The position numbers and the translations under genes were made by a program. 64,000 nt of DNA from Mycobacterium sp. 1164966.3 (GTDB lineage: Bacteria > Actinomycetota > Actinomycetes > Mycobacteriales > Mycobacteriaceae): NCBI RefSeq assembly GCF_001665395.1, contig NZ_LZSG01000067.1, forward strand, positions 40,754-104,753. Reading direction: 5' to 3'. Numbering within the stretch: the first letter of the stretch is position 1; each line of letters starts with the position of its first letter. A model generated the notes under the pieces. The model made no database searches and was not told the DNA's origin. It worked only from the letters and a program-made list of their open reading frames with translations. Of this stretch, positions 52,823 to 60,873 are shown piece by piece.

Positions 52823-53992
52823 ATGTCGCTGGTCGATAGCCGTCCGACGTATGGGATTACCAACGAGTTCGTCGCTCGCCTGGCAGAGCGCGCAGAGGAG
52901 GCCGAGCGGCTGCGTCGCCTTCCCGCGGCGACGGTCAGCGAGTTCAGGCAAACGGACATGCTCCGCCTGTTGCTCCCCGCCCGCTACGGCGGCATTCAAG
53001 CGTCGTTTCCTGAACTGCTGCAACCGATTCGGCGAATGGCGCACGGATGTCCGTCGAGCGCCTGGACGCTGGGGTTCTACGCGCTGCACAACTGGATGCT
53101 GTCGCTGTTCGACCCGAAGCTTCAGGACGAAGTCTTCGCCTCCGGACCCGTCCTGGCGCCGGCACCCCTGGCCCCGACCGGCCGTGGCACCCCGGCCGAC
53201 GGCGGTGTACGCCTGAGCGGTCGGTGGTCATGGGCAACCGGCTCGATGGACGCGGACTGGGTGATCGTCGGCGCGCTCATCGAACGAACCGACCGCATCG
53301 ATCCGGCGCTCGTGGTGGTGCCCGCCGACGAGGTCGAGGTCGACGATGTCTGGCACACCGCAGGTATGCGCGGCACCGGTTCCCACGATGTCGTCGTGAC
53401 CGACGTCTTCGTACCCGAGCACCGCATCGTCGCCGTCGCCGACATCTATGGCGGCACCTCACCTGGCGCGCGCGAGCACGGGGTGCCCACCTACCGGTGG
53501 CCGATGGTTCCCGCACTCGCGCTCGTAGCGTCGATGCCTGTCCTGGGGGCCGCCGAACGGGTCACCGAACTCTTCGCAGAGCGACTCAGCGCCCGCGTAC
53601 TGGCGTATAGCGGTGTGGCGCAGAAGGATCAGCCAGCGGCGCAGATCAGACTGGCGAACGCCCGGGTGCGGCTGCGCGCCCTCAGCGCGCTCATTGCCGA
53701 AACCGCCGACGGCATAGAACAACTCGTGACCGAGGGCACCCGTGTCACCCGGTCGGTGCGCGCAGATGCGCGACTGGCGGCGGCCCACACCGTGCGCGAA
53801 TCCCGGGCGATCATCGCCGACCTGCTGGAAGCGTCCGGCGCCAGCGCGCAGTTCCTGTCAAATCCCATGCAGCGCTTCAAGCGCGACGTGGACATCGTCG
53901 CGGGGCACGTGGTGTTCGACTACGACATGAGTTGCGAGCTGGCCGGCGCGCTGGCGATCGGCGCGAAGATCTCTCCGATCGCGATGGTCTGA
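52823..53992 (+). CDS. Acyl-CoA-dehydrogenase-fold flavin monooxygenase (HsaA-like)
   Basis: 389 aa. Acyl-CoA dehydrogenase fold with FPELLQPIRRMAHGCPSSAW near residue 70 and WSWATGSMDADWVIVGA, the layout of group D flavin monooxygenases such as HsaA. There is no catalytic Glu of true dehydrogenases in an obvious place. Such enzymes use FMNH2 from a separate reductase to hydroxylate phenolic or steroid-ring substrates; no reductase gene is adjacent. Convergent with the TetR gene, four bases apart. Confidence 0.78.
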   Translation: MSLVDSRPTYGITNEFVARLAERAEEAERLRRLPAATVSEFRQTDMLRLLLPARYGGIQASFPELLQPIRRMAHGCPSSAWTLGFYALHNWMLSLFDPKLQDEVFASGPVLAPAPLAPTGRGTPADGGVRLSGRWSWATGSMDADWVIVGALIERTDRIDPALVVVPADEVEVDDVWHTAGMRGTGSHDVVVTDVFVPEHRIVAVADIYGGTSPGAREHGVPTYRWPMVPALALVASMPVLGAAERVTELFAERLSARVLAYSGVAQKDQPAAQIRLANARVRLRALSALIAETADGIEQLVTEGTRVTRSVRADARLAAAHTVRESRAIIADLLEASGASAQFLSNPMQRFKRDVDIVAGHVVFDYDMSCELAGALAIGAKISPIAMV

Positions 53993-53996
53993 CGAA

Positions 53997-54632
53997 TCAG
54001 CCTGCGCGCGCACGCAAAGCGCGATATGCGGCGCGGCCGACGATGTCGGCGAGAGCATCCGGCGACCACGCATCCGGCTGCTCGAGTATCATGCGTGCCG
54101 CGGTTTCGCACATCCCGACGAAGATCTCGGTGAGTACCGGCCCGACGTGGTCGATGTCGTCGACCTGCCATCGCTCGAACAGCGGCCACATCACCGAGGC
54201 GACCTGCTGGCGGATTCGTCGCCGTCCATGCGAGATCGCCTCGGCCAGAAGCGGTTCGGGATCGTTGGCGAAGATGATCCGCCATGATGCGGGACGTCGC
54301 TTGACGTCGTCGAGCAGGGATCGGAACCCGTCGACGAACATCTGCTCAACAGACGTCGTCTTCAACGGCGGCAGGATCGACAGCAGCGCGTTGAGTGCGA
54401 CGTCTGTCTCGCGATCGAGCAGGGCGCGCAGCACGTCACCCCGACCGCTGTAGCAGTCGTAGACGACCGGCCGGCTCACCCCCATGCGCGCCGAGATGGC
54501 GCCCATGGTGACCGCGGAAACCCCTTCGGCGGCAGCCAGTTCGAGCGCCGCATCGAGCACCTGGGGTCGGCGTCGTTCCGGGCCGAGATGTTCGGCCCGC
54601 TGGCGTTCCTGCGGCGTGCTGCGCGGTGTCAC
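53997..54632 (-). CDS. TetR-family regulator
   Basis: 211 aa with a GTG start overlapping the MpaB-like stop (GTGA). HTH in VTMGAISARMGVSRPVVYDCYSGRGDVLRALLD. Co-transcribed behind the oxygenase gene, so it may regulate that gene, the flavin monooxygenase, or both. Confidence 0.88.
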   Translation of the reverse strand: MTPRSTPQERQRAEHLGPERRRPQVLDAALELAAAEGVSAVTMGAISARMGVSRPVVYDCYSGRGDVLRALLDRETDVALNALLSILPPLKTTSVEQMFVDGFRSLLDDVKRRPASWRIIFANDPEPLLAEAISHGRRRIRQQVASVMWPLFERWQVDDIDHVGPVLTEIFVGMCETAARMILEQPDAWSPDALADIVGRAAYRALRARAG

Positions 54633-55702
54633 ACCACAGAACCGAGGATCGGCTGGGATTCGATGATGCCGTCTTCGCTGGGCGTGAGGCCCTGGTCGAA
54701 CACCCGGGCCTTCTGTCGGTCGCGGAACTGCTTGTGCGCTAACGCGGGAGCATCGAAGCCAAGCCGAGCCTGTGCCTCATGCGGCGTGGCGGTCACCGGG
54801 TTCTGCGCCGGAACCGAGCACAGCACGGGTGCCGCGACCTCCACGGTGGTGGGAGACAGCAGCTGCAACAGCATCAACTGGAATCGGGTGCTCATGCTGA
54901 TCGTCTTGAACGCGAGACGCAAGACCGGGACCACCGCCGCGTCGAGCACGGGATTGACTGGCAGACCGGACATCTGGCGCATCCACTTGGGCATCGTGGC
55001 CAGCGTCCCGCGGCGCAGGAATGCGGCAATCAGTAGGGCACCGGGCCGCATCAGTGGCGGCATCGGCGGCAGCATCACCTCCGCGCGCAGCAGGTGGTTC
55101 ATCGCTTTCTTGGCGATGTCGGAACCCAGTAGCTGTGGCCGCATCTCGTCGAAGTACCGCCGGATGCCCCAACGCGTCGTCGGCACGTCGGCCGGAGCGC
55201 AGGTTTGCAGCTCGGCGGCCAGCGCGCACTCGGCCCAGTACTGCTGCTCCTCCTCCGCCGAGAGCTTGCCGGGCCCGTACTTCTCGTAGGCGACGAGGAT
55301 GGAGTGCCATGCCGTGAGATGGATCCACAGCTGCGACGCCGGGTCGTTCGCGTCGTAGCGGATCCCGGTCACCTCGTCGGTGCCGACGGCTTTCGAATGG
55401 ATCTTCACCAATACGTCGGCGGCCTTGACGGTGGATGCGCTGTCGCCGAACGCCACCATCGAGAAGTAGCGCAGTGTGCGGTCATAGCGGGTACGTGGGC
55501 GTTTGTAGATTTCGTGCGTCTTGTCGACGGCAGCGACGAGAGCGGGGTCGAGTTCTTCGATCACCACCGAACGCTGGAAGCCCACGGTCAGCGACGTCGG
55601 GTAGCTCCACACCTTCCAGGTGACCGAGTCTGGGCCGAAGAAGCCGTAGTCTTCGGCCGCCTTGACCTGCGGCAATGACATCAATTCGCGGATCGCGCCC
55701 AT
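54629..55702 (-). CDS. MpaB-family oxygenase (DUF2236)
   Basis: 357 aa from ATG 55702 (AAGGGG upstream). Matches the DUF2236/MpaB/latex-clearing-protein family: GFFGPDSVTWKVWSYP near the N-terminus, RYFSMVAFGDS, HLTAWHSILVAYEKYG with likely haem-ligating His, and WGIRRYFDEMRP. Family members are haem b oxygenases cleaving C-C or acting on terpenoids. An ATG at 55723 lies inside the operator and was rejected. Starts an operon with the TetR gene. Confidence 0.8.
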   Translation of the reverse strand: MGAIRELMSLPQVKAAEDYGFFGPDSVTWKVWSYPTSLTVGFQRSVVIEELDPALVAAVDKTHEIYKRPRTRYDRTLRYFSMVAFGDSASTVKAADVLVKIHSKAVGTDEVTGIRYDANDPASQLWIHLTAWHSILVAYEKYGPGKLSAEEEQQYWAECALAAELQTCAPADVPTTRWGIRRYFDEMRPQLLGSDIAKKAMNHLLRAEVMLPPMPPLMRPGALLIAAFLRRGTLATMPKWMRQMSGLPVNPVLDAAVVPVLRLAFKTISMSTRFQLMLLQLLSPTTVEVAAPVLCSVPAQNPVTATPHEAQARLGFDAPALAHKQFRDRQKARVFDQGLTPSEDGIIESQPILGSVV

Positions 55703-55715
55703 CTGCGCCCCTTTT

Positions 55716-55752
55716 TCCGACACTGTGTAGGAATTTCCGACAACGTGTAGGA
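55716..55752. promoter_or_regulatory. Two tandem operators before the MpaB-like gene
   Basis: TCCGACACTGTGTAGGA at 55716-55732 and TCCGACAACGTGTAGGA at 55736-55752, each a near palindrome of the TCC-N-ACAC/GTGT-N-GGA type, centres 20 bp apart (two helical turns). Lies between two TetR genes; side-by-side binding of a dimeric repressor is likely. Confidence 0.7.
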
Positions 55753-55787
55753 TAACCGGCTGTGGGGCCCGCGTGTCAAGCTGACGG

Positions 55788-56354
55788 CTACGTCGGATCG
55801 GTCAGCATGAGGTCGAGGAATCGTTCGCGTTGGGCGGCCTTTTGCGCCTGGGCGGCCGAGCCGGCGAGGTGCAGTAGGCCGATTCCGGCGGCGAAGGTCA
55901 GCTCTGCGCGCAGCTTGGCGTCGGACGCGTTGAAGCCGTAGTCCGCGTAAGCCTTTGTGACAGAGCGGAGCAGACGCGCGTCGGCCGCACGGATATTGGC
56001 GGCGGCGACGGGGTCGGTACGCGCCCATTCCCGCATGGCGCGTTCCAGCATCCAGTGTTGGGGGCTGGTGAGCGCAGTCATCATGGCGGACAACCGTTCT
56101 CGAGGTGGCAGCGTGTCGAGTTCGGCCAGCGAGTGCCGGTCGTCTTCCAGGAACGCGTTCCACGATTCGACGAGCGCGGCGCGATAGCTCTCCATGTCCT
56201 CGAAGTGCCAGTAGAAGCTGCCACGCGTCACACCGACGCGCTGGCAGAGCCGTTCGACTTTCAGCGCGCGTACGCCGTGCTCGGCGAGCAAGTCGTAACC
56301 GGCCTGCAGCCAATCCTCGACCGTGAGGCGAGACTGGGGCTTGCGTACTGCCAC
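55788..56354 (-). CDS. TetR-family regulator
   Basis: 188 aa. HTH in RLCQRVGVTRGSFYWHFEDMESYRAALV. Transcribed in the same direction as the MpaB-like gene, with the tandem operators in the 85-base gap after it. Ten bases downstream of the MFS gene stop, so part of the MFS transcript. A candidate for the protein binding at 55716. Confidence 0.88.
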   Translation of the reverse strand: MAVRKPQSRLTVEDWLQAGYDLLAEHGVRALKVERLCQRVGVTRGSFYWHFEDMESYRAALVESWNAFLEDDRHSLAELDTLPPRERLSAMMTALTSPQHWMLERAMREWARTDPVAAANIRAADARLLRSVTKAYADYGFNASDAKLRAELTFAAGIGLLHLAGSAAQAQKAAQRERFLDLMLTDPT

Positions 56355-56364
56355 ACCGTGAAGA

Positions 56365-57849
56365 TTACGGGTGGCTCGCGTCGTCCTCGTTCTCGGCGTC
56401 GGCCACCGTCAGGGGCAGCGCCAGTTCCTCCAGGGGGCGTCGTTCGGCGGCGACACCGAGCCAGATTTCGACCAGCCCCGCGATTGCCATCACGACGGCT
56501 CCGATCAGGAACGACCACACCACCTGGCCGCGCTGCCCCGAATTGATCAACTCGCCGAACAACAACGGCCCCGTGATACCGCCGATCGCGGTTCCCACCG
56601 CGTAGAAGAACGCAATCGCCAGCGCCCTGGTCTCCATGGGAAAGATCTCGCTGACGGTCAGGTAGGCAGCGCTGGCACCCGCCGACGCCAAGAAGAACGC
56701 GGCTCCGAGCACAGCGATGAAGGTCCAGGGACCGCCAGTCTGGGTCACGAACAGCACCGCCAGGACGACGACCACGGCCGCCGAACCGATGTATGTCAAC
56801 GCGATCATCGGTTTACGGCCGACACTGTCGAAGAGGTGCCCGAGCAATAGGGGGCCCAGGAAATTGCTCAGCGCCCACACGATGAAGAACAGCGGCACAT
56901 GCCCCGACGGGACTCCGTAGAAGTTCTTCTCGTTCAACAGCGTGCCGAGATTGAACGTCACGCCGTTGTAGAGAAATGCCTGCCCGATGAACAGCGCGAG
57001 TCCCAGCACCGCGCGCTGCGGATAAAGCTTGAATGCCACCTTGGCGATCTCGGCGAACGAAATCGTTTCGCGCTGCCTAATTTTCAGTGGTCGCCCTTGC
57101 GGTTCGGACAGCGGTTCGCCGGTTTGCTCCTGGACTTCGCCTTCTATGTCGCCGACGACTTGCTCGGCTTCGTCATTGCGCCCGTGAATGAACAGCCACC
57201 GCGGACTTTCCGGAACGTTGCGCCGCACCACGAGGACGAAAATGCCGAAGATGGCGCCGATGCCGAAGGCCAGCCGCCATCCGATGTTCGCCGGGAAGTT
57301 CGACGTGTCGAGCAGTACCAGTGCGCCAGCCGCCCCGAGGGCGGAACCCAGCCAGTAGGTCCCGTTGATGATCAGGTCGACGCGACCACGCAGACGTGCC
57401 GGGATCAACTCATCGATGGCCGAGTTGATGGCAGCGTATTCGCCGCCTATGCCGGCGCCGGTGAAGAAGCGTGTGATGAAGAAATACCAAGGGGCGAAGG
57501 CGAATGCGGTCGCGACGGTGGCGGTCAGATACAGCACGAGGGTCAGCACGAAGAGATTTCGTCGGCCGAAGCGGTCCGTCAGGTGACCGAAGAACAATGC
57601 GCCCAAACATGCCCCGACGATGTAGACGGCCCCCGCCATGCCGATGTTTGCGGCGTTGAGGTCGATGCCGCTGCCCGGCTCCTTGAGGCGCGCCGACACG
57701 TTGCCGACCATCGTGACCTCGAGCCCGTCGAGGATCCACACGCCGCCCAGGCCGACGACCACGCGCCAGTGGAACCGCGACCAGGGCAGCCGGTCCAATC
57801 TCGCGGGTATCTGCGTGGTGATGGTTCCGGTCTGCACGCCTTCGCTCAT
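56365..57849 (-). CDS. Major facilitator superfamily transporter
   Basis: 494 aa from ATG 57849. Twelve hydrophobic helices; the MFS loop motif GHLTDRFGRRNLF after TM2 and its repeat GHLFDSVGRKPMI in the second half; a long central loop (QVVGDIEGEVQEQTGEPLSE). Looks like the metabolite:H+ symporter (sugar/organic-acid) branch. The context (oxygenase, TetR) suggests uptake of the compound sensed and oxidised by the neighbouring proteins. Confidence 0.85.
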   Translation of the reverse strand: MSEGVQTGTITTQIPARLDRLPWSRFHWRVVVGLGGVWILDGLEVTMVGNVSARLKEPGSGIDLNAANIGMAGAVYIVGACLGALFFGHLTDRFGRRNLFVLTLVLYLTATVATAFAFAPWYFFITRFFTGAGIGGEYAAINSAIDELIPARLRGRVDLIINGTYWLGSALGAAGALVLLDTSNFPANIGWRLAFGIGAIFGIFVLVVRRNVPESPRWLFIHGRNDEAEQVVGDIEGEVQEQTGEPLSEPQGRPLKIRQRETISFAEIAKVAFKLYPQRAVLGLALFIGQAFLYNGVTFNLGTLLNEKNFYGVPSGHVPLFFIVWALSNFLGPLLLGHLFDSVGRKPMIALTYIGSAAVVVVLAVLFVTQTGGPWTFIAVLGAAFFLASAGASAAYLTVSEIFPMETRALAIAFFYAVGTAIGGITGPLLFGELINSGQRGQVVWSFLIGAVVMAIAGLVEIWLGVAAERRPLEELALPLTVADAENEDDASHP

Positions 57850-57899
57850 GGGTTCTTCACTACCCGTTGCGCCGCCGAATCGCACCTACGGTCTTTCGG

Positions 57900-57957
57900 C
57901 GAGCAGACGCAAAGTCGCGCTCTGAAGGCCTGCGACGTGCGATTCTGCGTCTGCTCG
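57900..57957. repeat. Long inverted repeat, copy D of the CGAGCAGACGC family
   Basis: Arms of 19 bases (57900-57918 and 57939-57957) with two mismatches. Unlike the other copies it lies between divergent genes (MFS and kinase), where a terminator has no obvious use. Confidence 0.8.
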
Positions 57958-58040
57958 TTGGTGTCAATCCTGCGCAAACGTCTGCGAACCTGACCCTCGC
58001 CAGCGGATACTTACCGAAGCGCGGCAAGGCAGGGGGTTCG

Positions 58041-59621
58041 GTGAAGTCGCTGGTCGGCGGGTCGTTCGGCAAGTACCGCATCAACCGGATGCTGGGCAAG
58101 GGCGGCATGGGCGAGGTGTACGAGGCCTACGACACCGACAAGGGCCGAACCGTCGCCCTGAAGGTGCTTGCCGATCAGTATGCGCAAGACGACACCTTCC
58201 GCACGCGGTTCCTCCGGGAGTCGCGCGCCGCTGCCGTCCTGCAAGAGCCGCACGTCATCCCGATCCACGACTGGGGCGAGATCGACGAAACGCTCTACAT
58301 CGACATGCGGCTGGTTCAAGGCCAGACGTTGGCCGAGATGCTCAAGGTGCGGGCGCTTGAACCGCAACGGGCTGTCGATATCGTGCGGCAGGTTGCGGCG
58401 GCATTGGATGCCGCCCATGCCGAAGGGCTGATCCATCGCGACGTCAAACCGCAGAACATCATCGTGACGGCAGACGATTTCGCGTACTTGGTGGACTTCG
58501 GTATCGCCGAAGCCCGCGGCGACACTCATCTGACGATGACGGGTTATCACATCGGCAGTTTCGATTACATGGCGCCGGAGCGGTTCCGCGAGCAGGCGGC
58601 CACAGCGGCTGTCGATATCTACGCGCTGGGATGTGTTCTCTACGAAGCGTTGACGGGCCGCAAGCCGTTTCCCGGTCCGAGTGAGCAAGTCATCACGGGT
58701 CACCTGTCGATGCCGCCTCCGCGGGCGAGTGCGGTGGATGCTCGTGTCCCGGCGTCTCTTGACGACGTCATCGCTCGCGCGATGGCGAAAGAGCCAGATG
58801 ATCGTTACGGCAGCGCCGGAGCGCTGGGCCGGGCCGCCATGCGTGCGCTTACTGAGGTTTCGACGGCTCCGCGTCCCGCGCCGGCGATGCCTCCCCCCGT
58901 GTACATGCCGCCGCCCACTGCGCCTCCTCTCCCGAATTACGGGTTTCCCAGCGGACCTCGGCCTTATTCTCGTTCTCCTGCAACGGGTCCCGATCGTGTA
59001 GCTACTCCACCAGTTTCCGAGGAACCTTCGTCGAGATCCGTAGTGCCGATCGTTGTCGCGGTGGCAGCTGCGGTGGTGGTGATCGTTGTGGCCGCAACCA
59101 TTGGTGTGCTCATTAGCCGAAATTCCGGGTCGGACAACGCAACTCAGCCGACGATCGGTTACTCGACGCCTAGTTCTAATCCGTATGACACCGGCTCGCT
59201 ATCGACAACTTCGTCGCGGACGGTTGCCCCGACGTCCCAAGATCCCACACAGCAACTACGTCAAATCGCCGATGGTGACCGATCTTTCGTCTCCGCTCAG
59301 CTGGCCGACAAATGGGTGCCACAGCTCAGCTCGAAGCAGCTTGGCATGTTCGCCGAAGGCAGAGTCTGGGATGGTGCCGCGATATTGCAGGAATACCAGC
59401 AGCTACAGCAGCGGTTCCCCGGCGCGAGACTGCTTAAGTCAGGCGAGTGGTCCACATTCTCGGGTCCGGACTACTGGGTCACCGTGGCGGGCATTAGATT
59501 TGACGACTCGGCGGGTGCGCTGGCCTGGTGCCGCGGTAATGGGTTCGATCGCGACCATTGCATCGCCAAGATCGTCAGCACGACGCATCCGGTTGCGGGA
59601 AGTACGGCATACAACAACTGA
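58041..59621 (+). CDS. Transmembrane Ser/Thr protein kinase (Hanks type)
   Basis: 526 aa from GTG 58041 (AGGGGG upstream). GKGGMGEVYEAYD loop, catalytic Lys41, HRDVKPQN, VDFGIAEA, MAPERF. Pro-rich linker, a Val/Ala-rich helix (VVPIVVAVAAAVVVIVVAA), Ser/Thr stalk and an outer domain of about 120 residues ending in WSTFSGPDYWVTVAGIRFDD and LAWCRGNGFDRDHCIAK, a SPOR-like sensor seen in several mycobacterial kinases. Catalytic domain closely related to the kinase at 48565. A longer in-frame start would run through the repeat at 57900 and was rejected. Confidence 0.92.
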   Translation: MKSLVGGSFGKYRINRMLGKGGMGEVYEAYDTDKGRTVALKVLADQYAQDDTFRTRFLRESRAAAVLQEPHVIPIHDWGEIDETLYIDMRLVQGQTLAEMLKVRALEPQRAVDIVRQVAAALDAAHAEGLIHRDVKPQNIIVTADDFAYLVDFGIAEARGDTHLTMTGYHIGSFDYMAPERFREQAATAAVDIYALGCVLYEALTGRKPFPGPSEQVITGHLSMPPPRASAVDARVPASLDDVIARAMAKEPDDRYGSAGALGRAAMRALTEVSTAPRPAPAMPPPVYMPPPTAPPLPNYGFPSGPRPYSRSPATGPDRVATPPVSEEPSSRSVVPIVVAVAAAVVVIVVAATIGVLISRNSGSDNATQPTIGYSTPSSNPYDTGSLSTTSSRTVAPTSQDPTQQLRQIADGDRSFVSAQLADKWVPQLSSKQLGMFAEGRVWDGAAILQEYQQLQQRFPGARLLKSGEWSTFSGPDYWVTVAGIRFDDSAGALAWCRGNGFDRDHCIAKIVSTTHPVAGSTAYNN

Positions 59622-59689
59622 GTAGCTGTTGCGTCGACCGACAGACGCTCCAATGAGCCAAGTCTTATTGGGGGCAGCCCCTTTTCGAT

Positions 59690-60304
59690 TCAGGATCCGC
59701 TTGCGGAGTGTCCGATCGCCTGTTCCAACGCGTCGATCGCATCTTGTAGCTCGACGACCATGCCCCGATGGCACCGTCGGTTCTTGTAGACATCGAGTAG
59801 GGCTCGGTAGTACCACACATGCAGTCGCGGATCTTTTTCGTTGAAGCGGTTCCACAGTTCTTCGCCGACGTCTCGGAAATCCCGCAGGATCGCGCGGGCG
59901 TTGTGCAACTTGTCGGCCAGCGACACCAACAGCGCGCCATCAGACGCCGCGGGCAAATGGTCGACGTACCTCTGCTTCCGTTCGCGCCACGGGGGCTTCG
60001 GCGTCTCGACGGTGTCGCTGCATTCTCTGACGATCTCTGCCACGTCGGCGCCAAACTTCTTGCGGATCTCGGCCAACGTTTCTTCACCGCCTTGGTCCTC
60101 CGCGGCGTCGTGCAGCAACGCCGCGATGGCCTGTTTCTCCGTCCCGCCCGCGTCGATTACCAAGCCGGCCACTGACAGGAGGTGTCCCAGGTATGGGATC
60201 TCGCTGGTGCCTTTGCGTGTCTGCGTTCCGTGCCTTTCCATCGCGTAGTCGACGGCTTCGAGGAAGTCGCGTGTGAGGCGTGGCGACGCGGCCTGACTGT
60301 TCAT
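59690..60304 (-). CDS. HD-domain phosphohydrolase, SpoT-hydrolase-like
   Basis: 204 aa from ATG 60304 with GGGAGGGG upstream. HD motif: GHLLSVAGLVIDAGG, ALLHDAAEDQGG and SLADKLHNARAI (the final metal Asp in LADKLHNA) follow the RelA/SpoT HD layout. There is no synthetase domain. Could be a small alarmone hydrolase or a general nucleotide pyrophosphohydrolase. Confidence 0.82.
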   Translation of the reverse strand: MNSQAASPRLTRDFLEAVDYAMERHGTQTRKGTSEIPYLGHLLSVAGLVIDAGGTEKQAIAALLHDAAEDQGGEETLAEIRKKFGADVAEIVRECSDTVETPKPPWRERKQRYVDHLPAASDGALLVSLADKLHNARAILRDFRDVGEELWNRFNEKDPRLHVWYYRALLDVYKNRRCHRGMVVELQDAIDALEQAIGHSASGS

Positions 60305-60514
60305 GCTTGCCCCTCCCGTTGATCGGCTCGTTGTCAGCTTCGGACAAGGATGTGACACGTCAGTCCTCATGGTTCTGGCAATGCGTCCCCCGCTCGCGGG
60401 TTACCCGGTGCTGTGGCCATCAAGTTCTTCTGGTTTCGCGTTCCTAGCGAGCCCGCCTCCTACTCTTTCCCGAGAATCTATAAAACTGACCGATCCGCTC
60501 CGGCATCCCTAACG

Positions 60515-60830
60515 TGACCGCCCCTCGACAAGCCGCGCGGAAGACCGTTTCTTCCTCCCCGACGGTCGCCGACTGGGCTACGCCGAGTCCGGCGATCCGG
60601 CAAGGCGCGGTGGTGCTGTCGTCTTACGGCACACTGGGCGCGGCGTCAGTTCCCCTAGCCGGTCGTCGCGCCGCCACGAAGCTGGGCTTACGGTCATTTT
60701 CGTGGAACGGCCGGGCTCGGGTATGTCCGATCCGCACGCCTCCGCCGCCATCGCCGACTGGGCACCCGACATGGCACACGTGCCCAGATTGGACGAGGCC
60801 CGCCTCGTAGGGGACACGAGGCAGATGATC
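60515..60830 (+). pseudogene. Decayed alpha/beta hydrolase (N-terminal fragment)
   Basis: Pieces of an alpha/beta hydrolase appear in different frames: DGRRLGYAESGDPA from 60561 (frame 3), then VVLSSYGTLGAAS from 60610 (frame 1, in place of VVxxHGTPGSR), then VIFVERPGSGMSDPHASAAI from 60693 (frame 3). At least two frameshifts separate them and nothing after the ADWAPDMAHV segment remains; the nucleophile-elbow half is missing. An ATG-started frame over the same bases is not conserved protein. The rest of 60305-60873 shows no gene. Confidence 0.65.
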
Positions 60831-60873
60831 TAAGGTGCTGGGCGCCGCTGGCCTTCCCAACTAGCCTGAGACC

